This document shows, in pieces, positions 50,201 to 61,194 of a stretch of 64,000 bases of DNA. The DNA is from Serinus canaria (taxonomy: Eukaryota; Chordata; Aves; Passeriformes; Fringillidae): the NCBI RefSeq assembly GCF_022539315.1, contig NC_066315.1, positions 100,359,990-100,423,989 on the forward strand, written 5' to 3'. A program made the position numbers and the translations under genes. Under the pieces are notes generated by a model. That model made no database searches. It was not told the origin of the DNA and saw only the letters and a program-made list of their open reading frames with translations. The stretch's first letter is position 1. Each line of letters begins with the position of its first letter.

Positions 50201-53200
50201 AGCCTGCAGAAGAGAAGGCTCTGGGAAAACATTAGAGCAACTTCCTTAACCTAAAGAGATCCTGCAAGAGAGCTGGAAAGGGACTTTTTACAGAGGCATT
50301 TAGTGGTAGGACAAGGGGAACAGCTTTAAACTGAAAGAGGGCAGGTTTAGATTAGATCTAAAGCTAATCCTTTCTTTCTTTAGGAAGAAAGTCTTTACTG
50401 TGAGGGTGAGGAGGCAGTAGGAAAGTTGTGGATGTCCCATCCCTGGAAGTGTTCAAGGCCAGACTGGATGGGGCCTTGACCAATCTGGTCCTGTAGAAGG
50501 TGTCCCTGCCCATGGTCAGGGGGAAGTGGAACTGGATAATTTTTAATATCTCTTCCAGCCCAAACCATTCTATGTGTGTGTTTTCTACATCTCTCCCTAT
50601 GTCTCTGCAGCCATCATTATGTTCTCATACCTCTCTTGATTACCTGAATTTGTTCTTGCCTTCATTTGTCACAGTTGGATGGATAGAGTCCCAAACAAAT
50701 ACCCTCTTTCCTCTAGGCCTGTCGATACAAATCTCCCTTCCATTCCCTCGCTGCAGTTTGTATAATTTGCAAGTTGCAGACAGAACTACATTCATGTGAC
50801 ATGGAGAGCTGAGACACAGTTGCTTCTGAGCGGTATCAAAGAAGACACTGTATAATACTGCATAAAGTTTGACTCCTTTTCAAAAACTTCTTTCCATTAT
50901 TTCCTTCAGGGAATAATTGGGAATGTCTGATGTGGTTATTGCGTTTTTTTCTTTGATATGTGCACATACAAGATGGTGTCCTCCCAAAGAAGGATTTTTG
51001 CTTGAAGAAATTAAATCCCCAAGTATGTCTAAAGGAATAAATATCATTTCTAAATGCATCTGTATTTGTGAGTCATATGACATGAACTAGGCAAAATACA
51101 GCTGCATAAAAGCAAGTGGTACAACAAATATGCATTGAAAATAGCCTGTTGAACAACTTCAAAACCTTCTTCTGGTGGCAAATTTCCAGTGCTTAACAAC
51201 TTCAAAAGGAAATGCAAATTTTCAAAGTGAGATAATTTGTCTGCAGGAGACACCATGTTGAAAGATAGCACTGGTGGCTACAACCTCTGCCATGCACCTT
51301 GCATGGACATGAAGGACAGATCCAACCTAGTCAATCTGCCTCTCCAAAGATGTAGTCAGTTCAAGCAGAGCATCACCCTGTCATGGCTCTACCATTTCTG
51401 GCTGCAGAGTGGGAGTTGTTTGGTGCTAGCATGAGTGACTCTGCTCAGCAATGCTGAAATACCTGAGAAATCTCTGACTTCCAGAAAGGGAGGAAATACT
51501 GATCCCCTGAAAATCAGGCTTCTGTAAGGGTATCTCAGGCAGTGTGCTCAAATATCAAAGTATCTCTTGTATTTATTGCCTTAAAGAAAGCAAGGCCATA
51601 AATTCTCATTCACATTGAAGAATTGTTTGTAACCTGCAACATAACAAAGCTATCAGATTTTCCAGAAAAGATTTTGTGAGGTTGTGTTCATTAATCTCAT
51701 TAAATCCTAATGTTGTCCAATGGTGAGCACTGTTTAGGTTAAAGTATTTATTGTATTCTTTCTGATCATTTTTTACCCTGTCTCCTGGACAAGTCTTTGC
51801 TTCTGTTTAGCTGAGGAATTGCTGTTTTTAAGTGGTTGACATGTATTTATAATTTTGGCAATGCCATTTTCCCAGGAGTTACCCAAGTTTATTCCAGAAG
51901 ATCTAAGACCTAGCCAACATAATGAATCACCTTTTTCTCTATTCTTTTTTTTTCTTTTTCTTTTTTATTTTTTTTCTTTCTTTTTCCTTTTTAATAGGAA
52001 ATGGGAAAGACTTAAGAAAGTGTCTACCTAACACTAGGCATGTGCCCAAATGTCAGATGGGGCCTGGGGCATAAAGCATAGGATCCTGTAGTGGGTGGTT
52101 CCCACTGGTGATCCCCAACAGCCCCATTTCTTATCCAGGTCAGCTGAGAAGGCAGCAGAAAATAGGGGGGATGAATCCCAGACCCTGGCCCTGGAAGCAT
52201 CTTACAGTGAGACATCCCTTTCCTGAGATGGCTGCCCCAAATTCCTAGGCACTCAAACAGCCCCTTCACCCCACCCCTTATCCATTTTGTAGCCCTCTAG
52301 TGCTTAAATTCCTTCTGGCAATGTAATACAGTTTCCAACATGTTATGTGAGGTTCATGTTTGTCACCTTTTAACCCCTAGATGTGGGGTTTTCTTTTGAT
52401 CCGTGTTTTCCAACATATCTAAGAGCAGGCTGTGTCTAAAAGAGTAAAGGCACATTCCTTTTGAAGCTATGTATTCATTTTCTTCAATTAATATTGGTAG
52501 AGAGCATGCTGGTAGATTTTGTATGTATACATTACTAGAAACCAAAATTACTGAGTGCTGGAGATAAAGTTAGCTTTTGAAATTCCTTTTCCCCTTTAAA
52601 ATAAAAATAGAAGGATCTGCCTTTAATTGACCACCTCAGTCATCACAGAGGCTTCCTGTGTGCAGAGGCTTTGCTTTTAATATCTGTTTTCCCTTGACTT
52701 TAAAGAGTAGTCTTTATTTGCAAGTTTATTATAGAAGCATTCAAATTAGAGGTGGGCTGAAACCGCAAAGTTTGTGTCCGGATCTGGACGCAACTTTCTG
52801 AAAGTTTGAAAGTCTAGGTTTTTGATTGTCCTGACCAGAGATTACAGAGGTGTCTATAAAGTTCAGTTTCAGAGCCACATCTCCTGGGTGTGGAAACACA
52901 GCACTTCAGTTCGAGCTCTTATCCCCAGTTTATTTCATAAATTTATTTAGTGGATTATGGGTGGTGTGACAGAAAGGAAGAGCTTCCCGTTATTTGTTTG
53001 TTTGTTTGTTTTCATATGAGAAAATAAAGGTAAACAGTACTTGCCCAGACACACAGCAATATGAACAAGTGTCATTCAACACAAGATGGTCACAATGTCC
53101 TTTACCACATGGAAGCCCTACTCATCAGGGTCTCATGATATAATTTACACTTTCTGTCACAGGGCTGGGAGAAAGTTCTGCTCTTCTGCACCCGGACAGC

Positions 53201-55442
53201 AGGACCCACCCTCGGTCCTTGGAGAAGAGTACCTGGTGGGCTTTCAAGGAGTCACAGTGCCATCATATGCTGAAACACCTTCACAATGGAGCCCGGATCA
53301 CCGTACAGATGCCTCCCAATATTGAGGGCCACTGGGTCTCTACTGGGTAAGGAAAGATAAAACAAGATGCTTGGGATGGGGAAGAGAAGATGGTAAAAAA
53401 GGCAAGAGGGAAGAATGTATATTCCCACTTTCAACAGCAGAAATATTTTCTTTAATATGGTGATGCTCTAGATTCCAGATGCTCTCTATATGTTTATGCA
53501 TAAAAGGAGAAGGAGCAGCATTATGTACATTAAAATAGCGGGCCATAAAGCTGTCTTGATGAATCAATTTATTGTCTGGATTTTTAACAGCATGCTGTGA
53601 AATATCTTTAAATCTCTCTGAATAGGAAGGAGCCTACCAAGCTGCCAAAATGGATGCTCCTTCAAACATAACATTGTACTATATTTGTCTCCATGCATTA
53701 GATCCGTTGAATGGGTCCTTGTTTTCAGAGCAGGGGTCTAGCACAGGTTTTATTAGCAAAAGAAATTAAGAAGCTGTATTTCACTAGTTCTGTTACTCTT
53801 TATACCTGATGACTTGTGTTTCAGAGAGCTGTTTTGCTTTCTGTGTCTCAGCAGGCAATATTCACAAGCTCATTGGAAGTGACTTGAAGTAGGAAAGACT
53901 CGGGTTTTTTTAACAGAAAGGAGTGTATTTCAGGATGAGAGGAAATGGTCTCAAGTTACACCAGGGGAGGTTTAGATTAGGTATTAAGAAAAATTTCTTC
54001 ACTGTAAGAGTGGTCAGGCATTGGAATAGGCTGCCCGGGGAAGTGGTGGAGTTAACATCTCTGGAAGTGTTCAAAAGAGTTAACATCTCTGGAAGTGTTC
54101 AAAAGTGTGGATGTGGCACTTGGGATGTGGCTTGGTGCTGAGTATTGTGGTGCTGGGTTAATGGCTGGACTCAAAGGTCTTAGAGGTCTTTTCCAACCTT
54201 AACAATTCTACAGTTCTGTTTATATTAAGCAGTGTAGAGGGGACAAGAGGAACAAGTTTGAAAGCACAGAGGGGCTTCCTACAGGAAGGAACTTAACTGC
54301 CATTTACACTTCCATAAAAAATAAAGTGTGGGGAGGAAGTTTTGCATTAAAAATCAGAAGTTTGCAATAGCTGCCACCCCTGTTGAAGTTTTGAGTGGAA
54401 AAGCTCAGGATATGATCCTGAATATCCATAGCAGACCAGAGATTGTGGAGTTACACAGAGAAGCTTCTAGAGCAGCTTATAAGCCAGTTCTTTTTGCTGT
54501 TCCCTGGACATATGAGATTTCACTTTCTGATGTTATCAGTCATTCTGCTAAATCTACCGTGCAAAAGGGAGCAGTAGATGTTAATAAGCTGCTACTATTT
54601 TCAACAAAGAATTGAGTCACATGGTGGTCCCTAGACAAAAGGCAAAACCAAAACACGATTCAAAGTATTTAAGCCTACAAGATAAAGCCTTTAGATAAGA
54701 TCACCATGAAGCAGTGTATTAATAGCAGCAGAGGGAATTGTTGGATAATTGGCAGGCCACAGACACCTAGTTCCTATTTATTCCTATTCCTGCTGGAGGG
54801 ATTTAAGCACCCAGGTATCTCTGTGGACCCATGTGGGTCATGTTGCCCATAGTACACACGATGTGCCACCTTGCTAAAATTTTGTTTCCACACTTTCTTT
54901 CCTCCCACAGCTGCGAGGTTAGAGCGGGCCCAGAGTTCATCACAAGATCTTACAGGTTCTACCACAACAACACCTTCAAGGCCTATCAGTTCTACTACGG
55001 AGGCAATCGCTGCACCAACCCCATCTACACCTTAGTCATACGAGGCAAAATTCGCCTGCGGCAGGCGTCCTGGATCATCCGCGGCGGCACCGAGGCCGAC
55101 TATCAGCTCCGCAGCGTACAGATCATATGCCACAACGAAGCAGTAGCCAAAAAATTAAGTGAGCTGGTGAACCAGACGTGTCCTGGATTTATCCCAGAAG
55201 ATAGTCCCTGGGAGCAGGATGTGAGCTATGATTTGCTGAGAGAAGAGAACGGCTGTGAGTGCACCAAAGCTCTGAATTTTGCCATGCACGAGCTCCAGCT
55301 GATCCGTGTGGAGAAGCAGTACCTGCCCCTCAATGTAGACCACCTTGTGGAGGAGCTATTCCTCGGAGACATTCACACTGATGCTACTCAGAGGAGGTAC
55401 TATCGGCCCTCTAGTTACCAGCCTCCTCTTCAAAATGCCAAG
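43701..55442 (+). CDS. APCDD1: APCDD1, Wnt inhibitor, 5' half (three exons, incomplete at right edge)
   Basis: APCDD1 is a membrane-anchored glycoprotein that blocks canonical Wnt signalling at the cell surface; in mammals it is reported to bind WNT3A and LRP5 and is itself a Wnt target. Joining 43701-43758, 53163-53346 and 54911-55442 gives an open frame of 258 codons; the human protein is about 514, so roughly half is here. Visible parts are a hydrophobic signal peptide (residues 1-20), a linker and His-rich stretch (residues 53-60), and the first APCDD1 domain (about 75-250). Cysteines lie at 52, 82, 115, 154, 171, 196 and 198, and N-glycosylation sequons at N100 and N168. Runs such as [20 protein letters not shown] and [15 protein letters not shown] match human APCDD1 as I know it. 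All junctions are GT-AG, with intron phases 1, 2 and 0. The second domain and C-terminal anchor lie beyond the window. Identity is secure; only the missing 3' half is unseen. Confidence 0.97.
45912..45938 (+). repeat. Poly(A) run of 27 downstream of AATAAA
   Basis: A27 begins 22 bases after the end of an AATAAA at 45884-45889. This is the spacing of a polyadenylation signal and tail, so it could mark an old retroposed 3' end; a plain A-run is equally possible. Confidence 0.9.
49885..50580 (+). mobile_element. CR1 LINE fragment, end of ORF2 and 3' UTR
   Basis: The longest CR1 copy here. In order: 'aaggacaaagacttggaggtg', 'agtactgtgtccagttctgggg', 'caaaggagggcaggaag', 'ctgtggcaacaggctgatagagctggggttgttcagcctgcagaag', 'ccatccctggaagtgttcaaggccagactggatggggcc', and the tail 'cccaaaccattctatgtgtg'. 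It lies in intron 1 in the same direction as the gene, is 5' truncated and carries frame breaks. Confidence 0.93.
51930..51992 (+). repeat. Polypyrimidine (T-rich) tract
   Basis: About 60 bases of T with scattered C, ending TTTTTAATAG. It resembles a strong 3' splice region, but no exon-like coding sequence follows. Confidence 0.9.
53163..53346 (+). CDS. APCDD1: APCDD1 coding exon 2 (linker and start of first domain)
   Basis: This 184-bp exon encodes residues 20-81. It begins [20 protein letters not shown], contains the Cys-His-rich run [18 protein letters not shown], and ends [12 protein letters not shown], all characteristic of APCDD1. The acceptor is a pyrimidine-rich run ending in TGTCACAG and the donor is GG|GTAAGG. 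The split Gly codons at both ends restore the frame from exon 1 and into exon 3. The true frame is easy to miss because a longer open frame with an ATG (53086-53325) overlaps it in another register. Confidence 0.96.
53347..54910 (+). other. APCDD1 intron 2 (1,564 bp)
   Basis: GT-AG intron, phase 2. It contains a CR1 fragment (about 53925-54225) with an internal tandem duplication. An open frame of 95 codons (54328-54615) follows the CR1; it resembles no family I know and lacks splice or expression evidence, so it is left uncalled. Confidence 0.9.
53925..54225 (+). mobile_element. CR1 LINE fragment with internal tandem duplication
   Basis: The translation reads [20 protein letters not shown] then [13 protein letters not shown], the conserved end of CR1 ORF2, and the DNA ends 'tcttttccaaccttaacaattctac'. 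A perfect 28-bp tandem duplication lies at 54049-54104 inside the ORF2 end. It lies in intron 2 in the same direction as the gene. Confidence 0.93.
54911..55442 (+). CDS. APCDD1: APCDD1 coding exon 3 (first APCDD1 domain)
   Basis: This 532-bp exon encodes residues 81-258. It starts at [16 protein letters not shown] after the acceptor CCTCCCACAG and ends at QPPLQNAK before the donor AAG|GTACGT. It carries six of the seven cysteines seen (82, 115, 154, 171, 196, 198) and both sequons (N100, N168). Translation past the donor ([13 protein letters not shown] then stop) no longer resembles the family, which fixes the exon end. The intron that follows is phase 0. No fourth exon was found before 64,000. 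Confidence 0.97.
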
Positions 55443-58440
55443 GTACGTGTGTGGGGGTTTGCATGTGTCCTCTTTTTAAGATAGTGCTGATAAAGCCCAA
55501 ATCACTCAGTTCTTCTGAGTAAGTGCACTGATGTGACCTAAAATCAGGGGGTTGATTACAGCCTTAATTAACAGAAGATAACAGAACTTACTTTGTGAGA
55601 ACAGTAACTTTGCTGTGGTTTATGTGACTGCAAATATGCAAAAAAAAGTCATGAACTAAACTAAATAAAGGCCACTCTGAAGATGGAATCAGAGACTTGT
55701 AGGCAGAAGTGGGAGTGGTTGGCTGGGACCATGGCTGTAGGCTAGCAGTTGAGAGGAAAGTTTCATCTAGAACTGAGACAGCAGAAGAGGAACAAGCATG
55801 AGTGGATACTTTATAGCTGTGGGGGGGACCAAGGAGAGAGGAAATCAAATATGAATATCAGCATATGGAAGTTGGGTGATCCATAACCTGAAGAGGAGAC
55901 AAGGAAATTGGAAGGTAAACACATGGAAGGGGCAGCATAAAGGGAAAAAAGCTGAAGGACTGCACAGGTCACGGATGCAGACATAGGCACACACATTAAT
56001 GAAAGGAAAAACAGGTGAATTTTGAATGGGGCTCTAATTCCATTTGATAATTCAATTTTCAAAGGGGCCTCAAGGTGCCCTCAGCTTCATCGGGAATTAA
56101 TCAAGCTGTAGTAAGCTAAATAAAACTCAAAGAGGAAGCACAGACACTGATGGCCTGTAGCAGGAGGGCTGTTACAGTTCTTTCCTGGTGACATTTCAAA
56201 GGCAGGCAGCAATTGGAACCACATTGCCAGGCGCTGCTGCCATCAGTGTGCTCCGGCTGGGCATTGCCACAGCATCACTTCCAGCTAATGGGTTAGCACC
56301 ATTTTTAATCATCTCATCACAAATGGTTCAAAAATCACTTACAGCTTATCAGCAACAGCAGGAAACACTGCATTTTGTGATCTGCCTTTAATTGCTTTGT
56401 AGCCTAGCCTAGGGATCATTTTAATCCACAGTCTGTTTTGCTTTATGAAAAACTTTATGAAAACTGTGGTAATTTCTGTCATTTTTATGCTGTCTCAAAT
56501 TACCAAGGACAAATTTGAGTTTTCTTTTTAAACTTACCTTCCCAAAATAGAGAGTTTCAGCAGCAGAAGATGTACCACAGCACAATCTTCTGCAAAATTT
56601 TGCTTTTCTTTAATTAACTACATCAGCTTTCACTTTACTGATTTGGTTGTGAGGGTTCTTTGCTAGATTTCTTCCTTGCAGGTTTCTGTAGATAGAAATT
56701 ATCAGACACCAGCTATATTGTATCTGTTCTAGAAAATGTTGTAGATCTTTTTCCAACAGCTTGAAACAGAGACAAAATCTTGATTTAAATCACTGTAGCT
56801 GAGTATTTTTTTCTGATCTAATCTAGGTGTTTTATTCTGGATTGATATATAAGATAGTAAATGCCTACACTTCCACCTTGTAGTAATTTCATTACAGTCA
56901 GAGCAGTCAGATGTACTTTAAAACAGCTTTAGAACATTAAGATTGTTGTCCAGGCCTGCTGTAATTTTAGGTAATGATTTTTCTGCCTGTGTGTTCTGCT
57001 ACCGTAGCATCCCTTTTTCTCTTTAAAATGTAGTGAATCTAAAATACAGTGTTCAAATTTAGGGGACCAAATTCTGCATAAGAGAAGTGTGTTTCTTGAG
57101 ACAGGTTAGCTAAGAGAAGCTGGGCCGGCTGCTACTAGGCTTTCAGCATGATATAAATAGCAATACCATCAAAAATGAGCCTTTGCTTCAGCTGCCATGA
57201 CAGATTCCAGGATGTGGGTTTGTTGGTTTGCACCTAAGCATGAAGATCCCTATACCAACAGGTTCTCAACAGGCACTCTGACCTACTGTTTGCCAAATGC
57301 AGGAAGAATAGTAACAGAAGTGCTTTTTTTCCTTTTTTTTTCTTGAAGTCCAGGCAAACATACCATTGAAAGGTTATAACCCTTCCTTTTTGAACTCTTT
57401 TCCTTTTTTAATTGTTGCTCCACTGGGACCCAGCTGAAAATGAGTTTAAATGCTAAATTGAGTTTAAAACTACAAGTCACAGACTCCTCTGGAAACTGGA
57501 CACCATGAATAAATAGAAACGTTAAATCAACTTGTTTTTTTAAGGTTTCTACAGTCATACCAAGAGGTTGGGGAGGCCAGGAAATTGCTTCTGAAGTGAA
57601 TCAGGTGTATTGTGTGGAATCTTTCATTTAAGGCTTTTTTCATTTCCTTTTTATTTATTTATATTTTAGACTCATAAAGGCCTGCCTAAAATAAGTTAAG
57701 AGGATTCACATTTTGAGTTAAATTTATAGTTAAGCCTCTATATAGAAGAAAGTTCCACCCAGCCCAAGAGTTTTCACGGCCTGTAAGTTGGATGTGGTAG
57801 CCACATTCATTACTTATGTGCTTGAAATGAACAGTAATTAAAAACAAATGATTGCTGGATATGTTAGGAATGCCAAAGCCACATGATCAGGACTTTAAAC
57901 AAATAGAATTGGACCTTTTCCAAATTCCTGCAGCGATTTCACCGCGGGATGGTAAATCAAAAGGGCTGTCCAAAAACCAGACAGCTTTATGCTGAGCTAC
58001 AAATCTGAATAAATTCACAGATTACTGTATCTCAAGTGTTCATATAGAATCAGGGAGCTTATAAAAACATATAATATGTCATCTCTTAAGGCTTTTTGAA
58101 TTCTCTTAGATAAGAACATACCTTAAAAAAATTCCTCTGGTAAAATATATGGAAGTTTTTGAGTGCAGATGATGAATAGGTCACTATATAGATTTATCTT
58201 GGCTGTTTTCTAACCTGGCTCAAGATACTCGTTAGGACTGGCTGATGAATGGAGATTAACATCTTTGATGTCTCTTGATATTGCAAGTTTTACCAAGTGA
58301 TTCAGGCTATCACACATGGAGCTTCTTCAGCCAGCGTGAGAGAGCACATGGCTGGGAAGGGCAGGATGGGGGAACTGCTTGGCCATCATCACAAAATGCT
58401 CCCAATTAGGACAACACCAAGGAGGCTGCCTGGTTAGTTA

Positions 58441-58476
58441 TAATATCATATAATATATAATATATAATATAATATA
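58441..58476. repeat. AT-rich simple repeat (ATATAAT-like)
   Basis: Irregular repeats of AATATAT/ATATAAT within intron 3. Confidence 0.85.
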
Positions 58477-60855
58477 GGGACTTGTAGCATGAAGGAAGGC
58501 TTGAATGCAGTATTCATTCTCTGTGCAGGACAGAAAATGTCTTCACAAATGTCTTCTCTAAACGACAGAAAATGTGTATAATAGCAGTACTGGGAGACTT
58601 ATTTCACATGTAATTGCCTCAGCAGTGTTGCTTTGTAAACAAAGGACTCCTTGTGCTATTTTACCACGTGACAGAGTAACTGGAAATATCAGAGCAGGAC
58701 TGTGATGACCGGTCATTCTGGTTAGATCGTTACTTAGGAATAAGGCTGACATGGCCTGGAACATCACAAGAAACCTAAAAAGTGCTCTAGGATAACCTTC
58801 ACTCTGTCATGCTCAATCTGTTGCTGGACACACTCTTTCAGTAAGATGTTTTCCCTTTAAAATGTGACTCTAATGAATCAATTCCCTATTACAACTTTAT
58901 TTACCTCTGGGACCTGACTTCCAGCAGCACCTGGAGTGTGCAGTTGATACAGATTCAATGTATGGAGAAAGACTGGTGCTTGGGCTTTCCTTTAGCCAAG
59001 AAAGAGCAAAGTGTGCAAGGTTTTCTGTGCTTTTCAAAAATTTGAGACTTCATCTCTTTGAAACACAATGACTTCATCTCTAGGGGAATGCTATGTACTA
59101 GTGAAGCTCCCAGGGAAATGCAATCATAAGTTAATAAATAGATGTTAAAGATGTGAAGTGCCTCAGAGAAATATGCAAAACTCAACCAAAAAAAATACAG
59201 TTTTGGCAGACAAAACTGCTTTGTTGCCCGAGTAGTGCCACTAGACTTCTAGATTAAGGCAACACTTGAAGGGTGCCTTTTGTCCATTTTTACTTGAAAA
59301 GGGCTATTGGTCAGGAAAATTATGAGAGCAAGCAAGGTAGGAATATTCAGAAGAAAGCTCAAGTGGGTTAATTCCAGGTTTATGAACAATAACAGTGTGT
59401 GTGGTTCCCTACAGAGATGAGGAAGCCAGCAGCTTTCAGCTGAGGTTGGCCCGTGCCGTGCTCGGCAGCGCTGTCGGCTGTGGCCCTGCGCCTTTGAAGG
59501 TGCCACGTCTGCACTTAGCACTGTCTGCTCTGCAGCTGCAAAAAAAGCCTGCCACAACTCCAATGCAGCACCAGGGATCGACATCTACTCTTTAGCCTAG
59601 CCCAGGCCTCCAGGTCAAGTCAGCATATGTATCTAAACTACTGACACCTTCCTTTGGCATCTTAGCACAGTGGCTTCATCTTTTGTAAAAGGGCAGGGAA
59701 GACTCAGTGGTAATATTGCATGGTTTAGAGGGCTAGATAGGATGCTTTTTAAGGGCATAATAAATACACAGGGCAGCTTTATTTGGGAATACTTTATTCT
59801 TGAAAATGGACATTCAAGCTGTCCCTTCGGGTTTTCCAGGAATTTTTTTTGTTAATACTTCATAAAACATTCATGTCACCATAATTTAGTATCATTTTAA
59901 TGGGACAGATGTCATGCAAGCACATTCATCTGAGAAGTCTGGTTTTCTCTTTGTTCTTGTCTTTTGCCCACACTAAAGTCATTTATACCAGAAAAGAACA
60001 ACCAGAAGACTTTTGCATTTCATATTGGGTTTGTTTATTTCAGTTTTATGCAGGGTTGTGCAACAGAATCAAGATCATAGATCAGACAGCTGTGTAATGG
60101 TAGTGCCTTGAGATTCCTTCACTATCTTTCCCTTCATAAGAGCAGTTAATAAAAACCATTCCTCAATATCTTAGAATATATGGTACACATTTGCAGATAA
60201 ATCTGAGCATATCTCCACCCTCCTTCCTGCTTGCAGCACCTCTGTTCCCTACCAAAAGAAATATCCATCTGACAAGTCTGCAAAGGAGTTACCGCTCTCT
60301 CCAGCATTTTACTTGCCTCAAGATTTTTAATTAAAGTTTTAAATCTTCGTTTTTCTTCATTCCATTTGGCAGGCTGAGTTATAACTGTGTCAGCCGTGCT
60401 TGTCAACTCCCCAGAGCCAGGCTAATGCACATTAGTCAACTCAGCTTCATATGAGGTCATGCAAAGCCTGCAAATTATCACTTTTGTACTGGAGAGAATT
60501 TGTGGTCGTTTTTTAAAGTGTTGTCTTGGTCTGCAGCTATCTACAGTGGTGGAGGAGAGAGCCTGATACTATCCTGAGCAATTCATAAATGTGTCCTTCC
60601 TGTGGACTTGGCTCCTTGGCAGTGTGAAGCAAAGCCATCCAGCTTTTTTTGTTGACCTGGAAGCATTTCCTTGAATTGATGTTCTCCCAAGAATTTCTAT
60701 TTATATTCATCCTGGGAGCACTAGTTACTAACACTAACACCTGGTACTGTGTTTCCTTGGGTGGTGAGGTTTAAAGCATCCTGACCAGGCATGACTCATT
60801 CCAGTCCCACCTAGTCCTGCCCGTGACACGTGGTATCCGGGAGGTGTGCAAGGCC

Positions 60856-61194
60856 ATAGCTGAGTGGGGCTTTTCCATAGCTGAGTGTGGCTTTTCCACA
60901 GCTGAGTGTGGCTTTTCTTTCCCCTCTTTTTCAGCACTTCCCCTCATGGTAATAGGTGCGTTCACATAGCAGGGATTTCTTACCCCAGCTTTTGTGGGGG
61001 TACCAGGATTACGGTACCCCAGGATTCTCACCAGGATTCTGGTTAGATCTGTACTGCACACACAGTTCAAGCCTGAGCCCATGCCTGAGGAAATCGATGT
61101 CTGGTCTCTCATCTCATCTCTCCCTGTAACAAGGATATGCAGGGTACAACAGCTATGTGGCATAGCCAATCACGTGCTATGTGGCATAGCCAAT
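60856..61194. repeat. Cluster of short direct repeats and hairpins
   Basis: Three tandem 21-bp units (60856-60918, core GCTGAGTGTGGCTTTTCC), two GGTACC sites (60999-61004, 61013-61018), a 12-bp tandem CCAGGATTCTCA/CCAGGATTCTGG (61019-61042), and two copies of GCTATGTGGCATAGCCAAT (61152-61170, 61176-61194), each a hairpin with 6-bp arms. I do not recognise the element; an LTR with U3-type enhancer repeats is one guess. Confidence 0.7.

Larger units (their letters stand above)
43759..53162 (+). other. APCDD1 intron 1 (9,404 bp)
   Basis: GT-AG intron, phase 1. Its first 500 bases are still CpG island. The rest is ordinary bird intron: a 27-A run (45912-45938), a 14-A run (47989-48002), a CR1 LINE fragment (about 49885-50580), a polypyrimidine stretch (51930-51992) and a short GTTT repeat (52994-53013) 150 bp before exon 2. 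No coding exon was recognised inside it. Stretches not listed separately hold nothing I can name. Confidence 0.9.

Noticed and set aside
49894..50235. Plus-strand open frame of 113 codons in intron 1
   Set aside because: It lies inside a CR1 LINE copy and is a remnant of the element, not a host gene.
51930..52010. Polypyrimidine tract plus AG resembling an extra exon acceptor
   Set aside because: No APCDD1-like or other coding sequence follows, and exon 1 joins exon 2 exactly without it.
53086..53325. Plus-strand open frame overlapping APCDD1 exon 2
   Set aside because: It is a different register; the true exon frame gives the conserved APCDD1 residues and proper splice phases.
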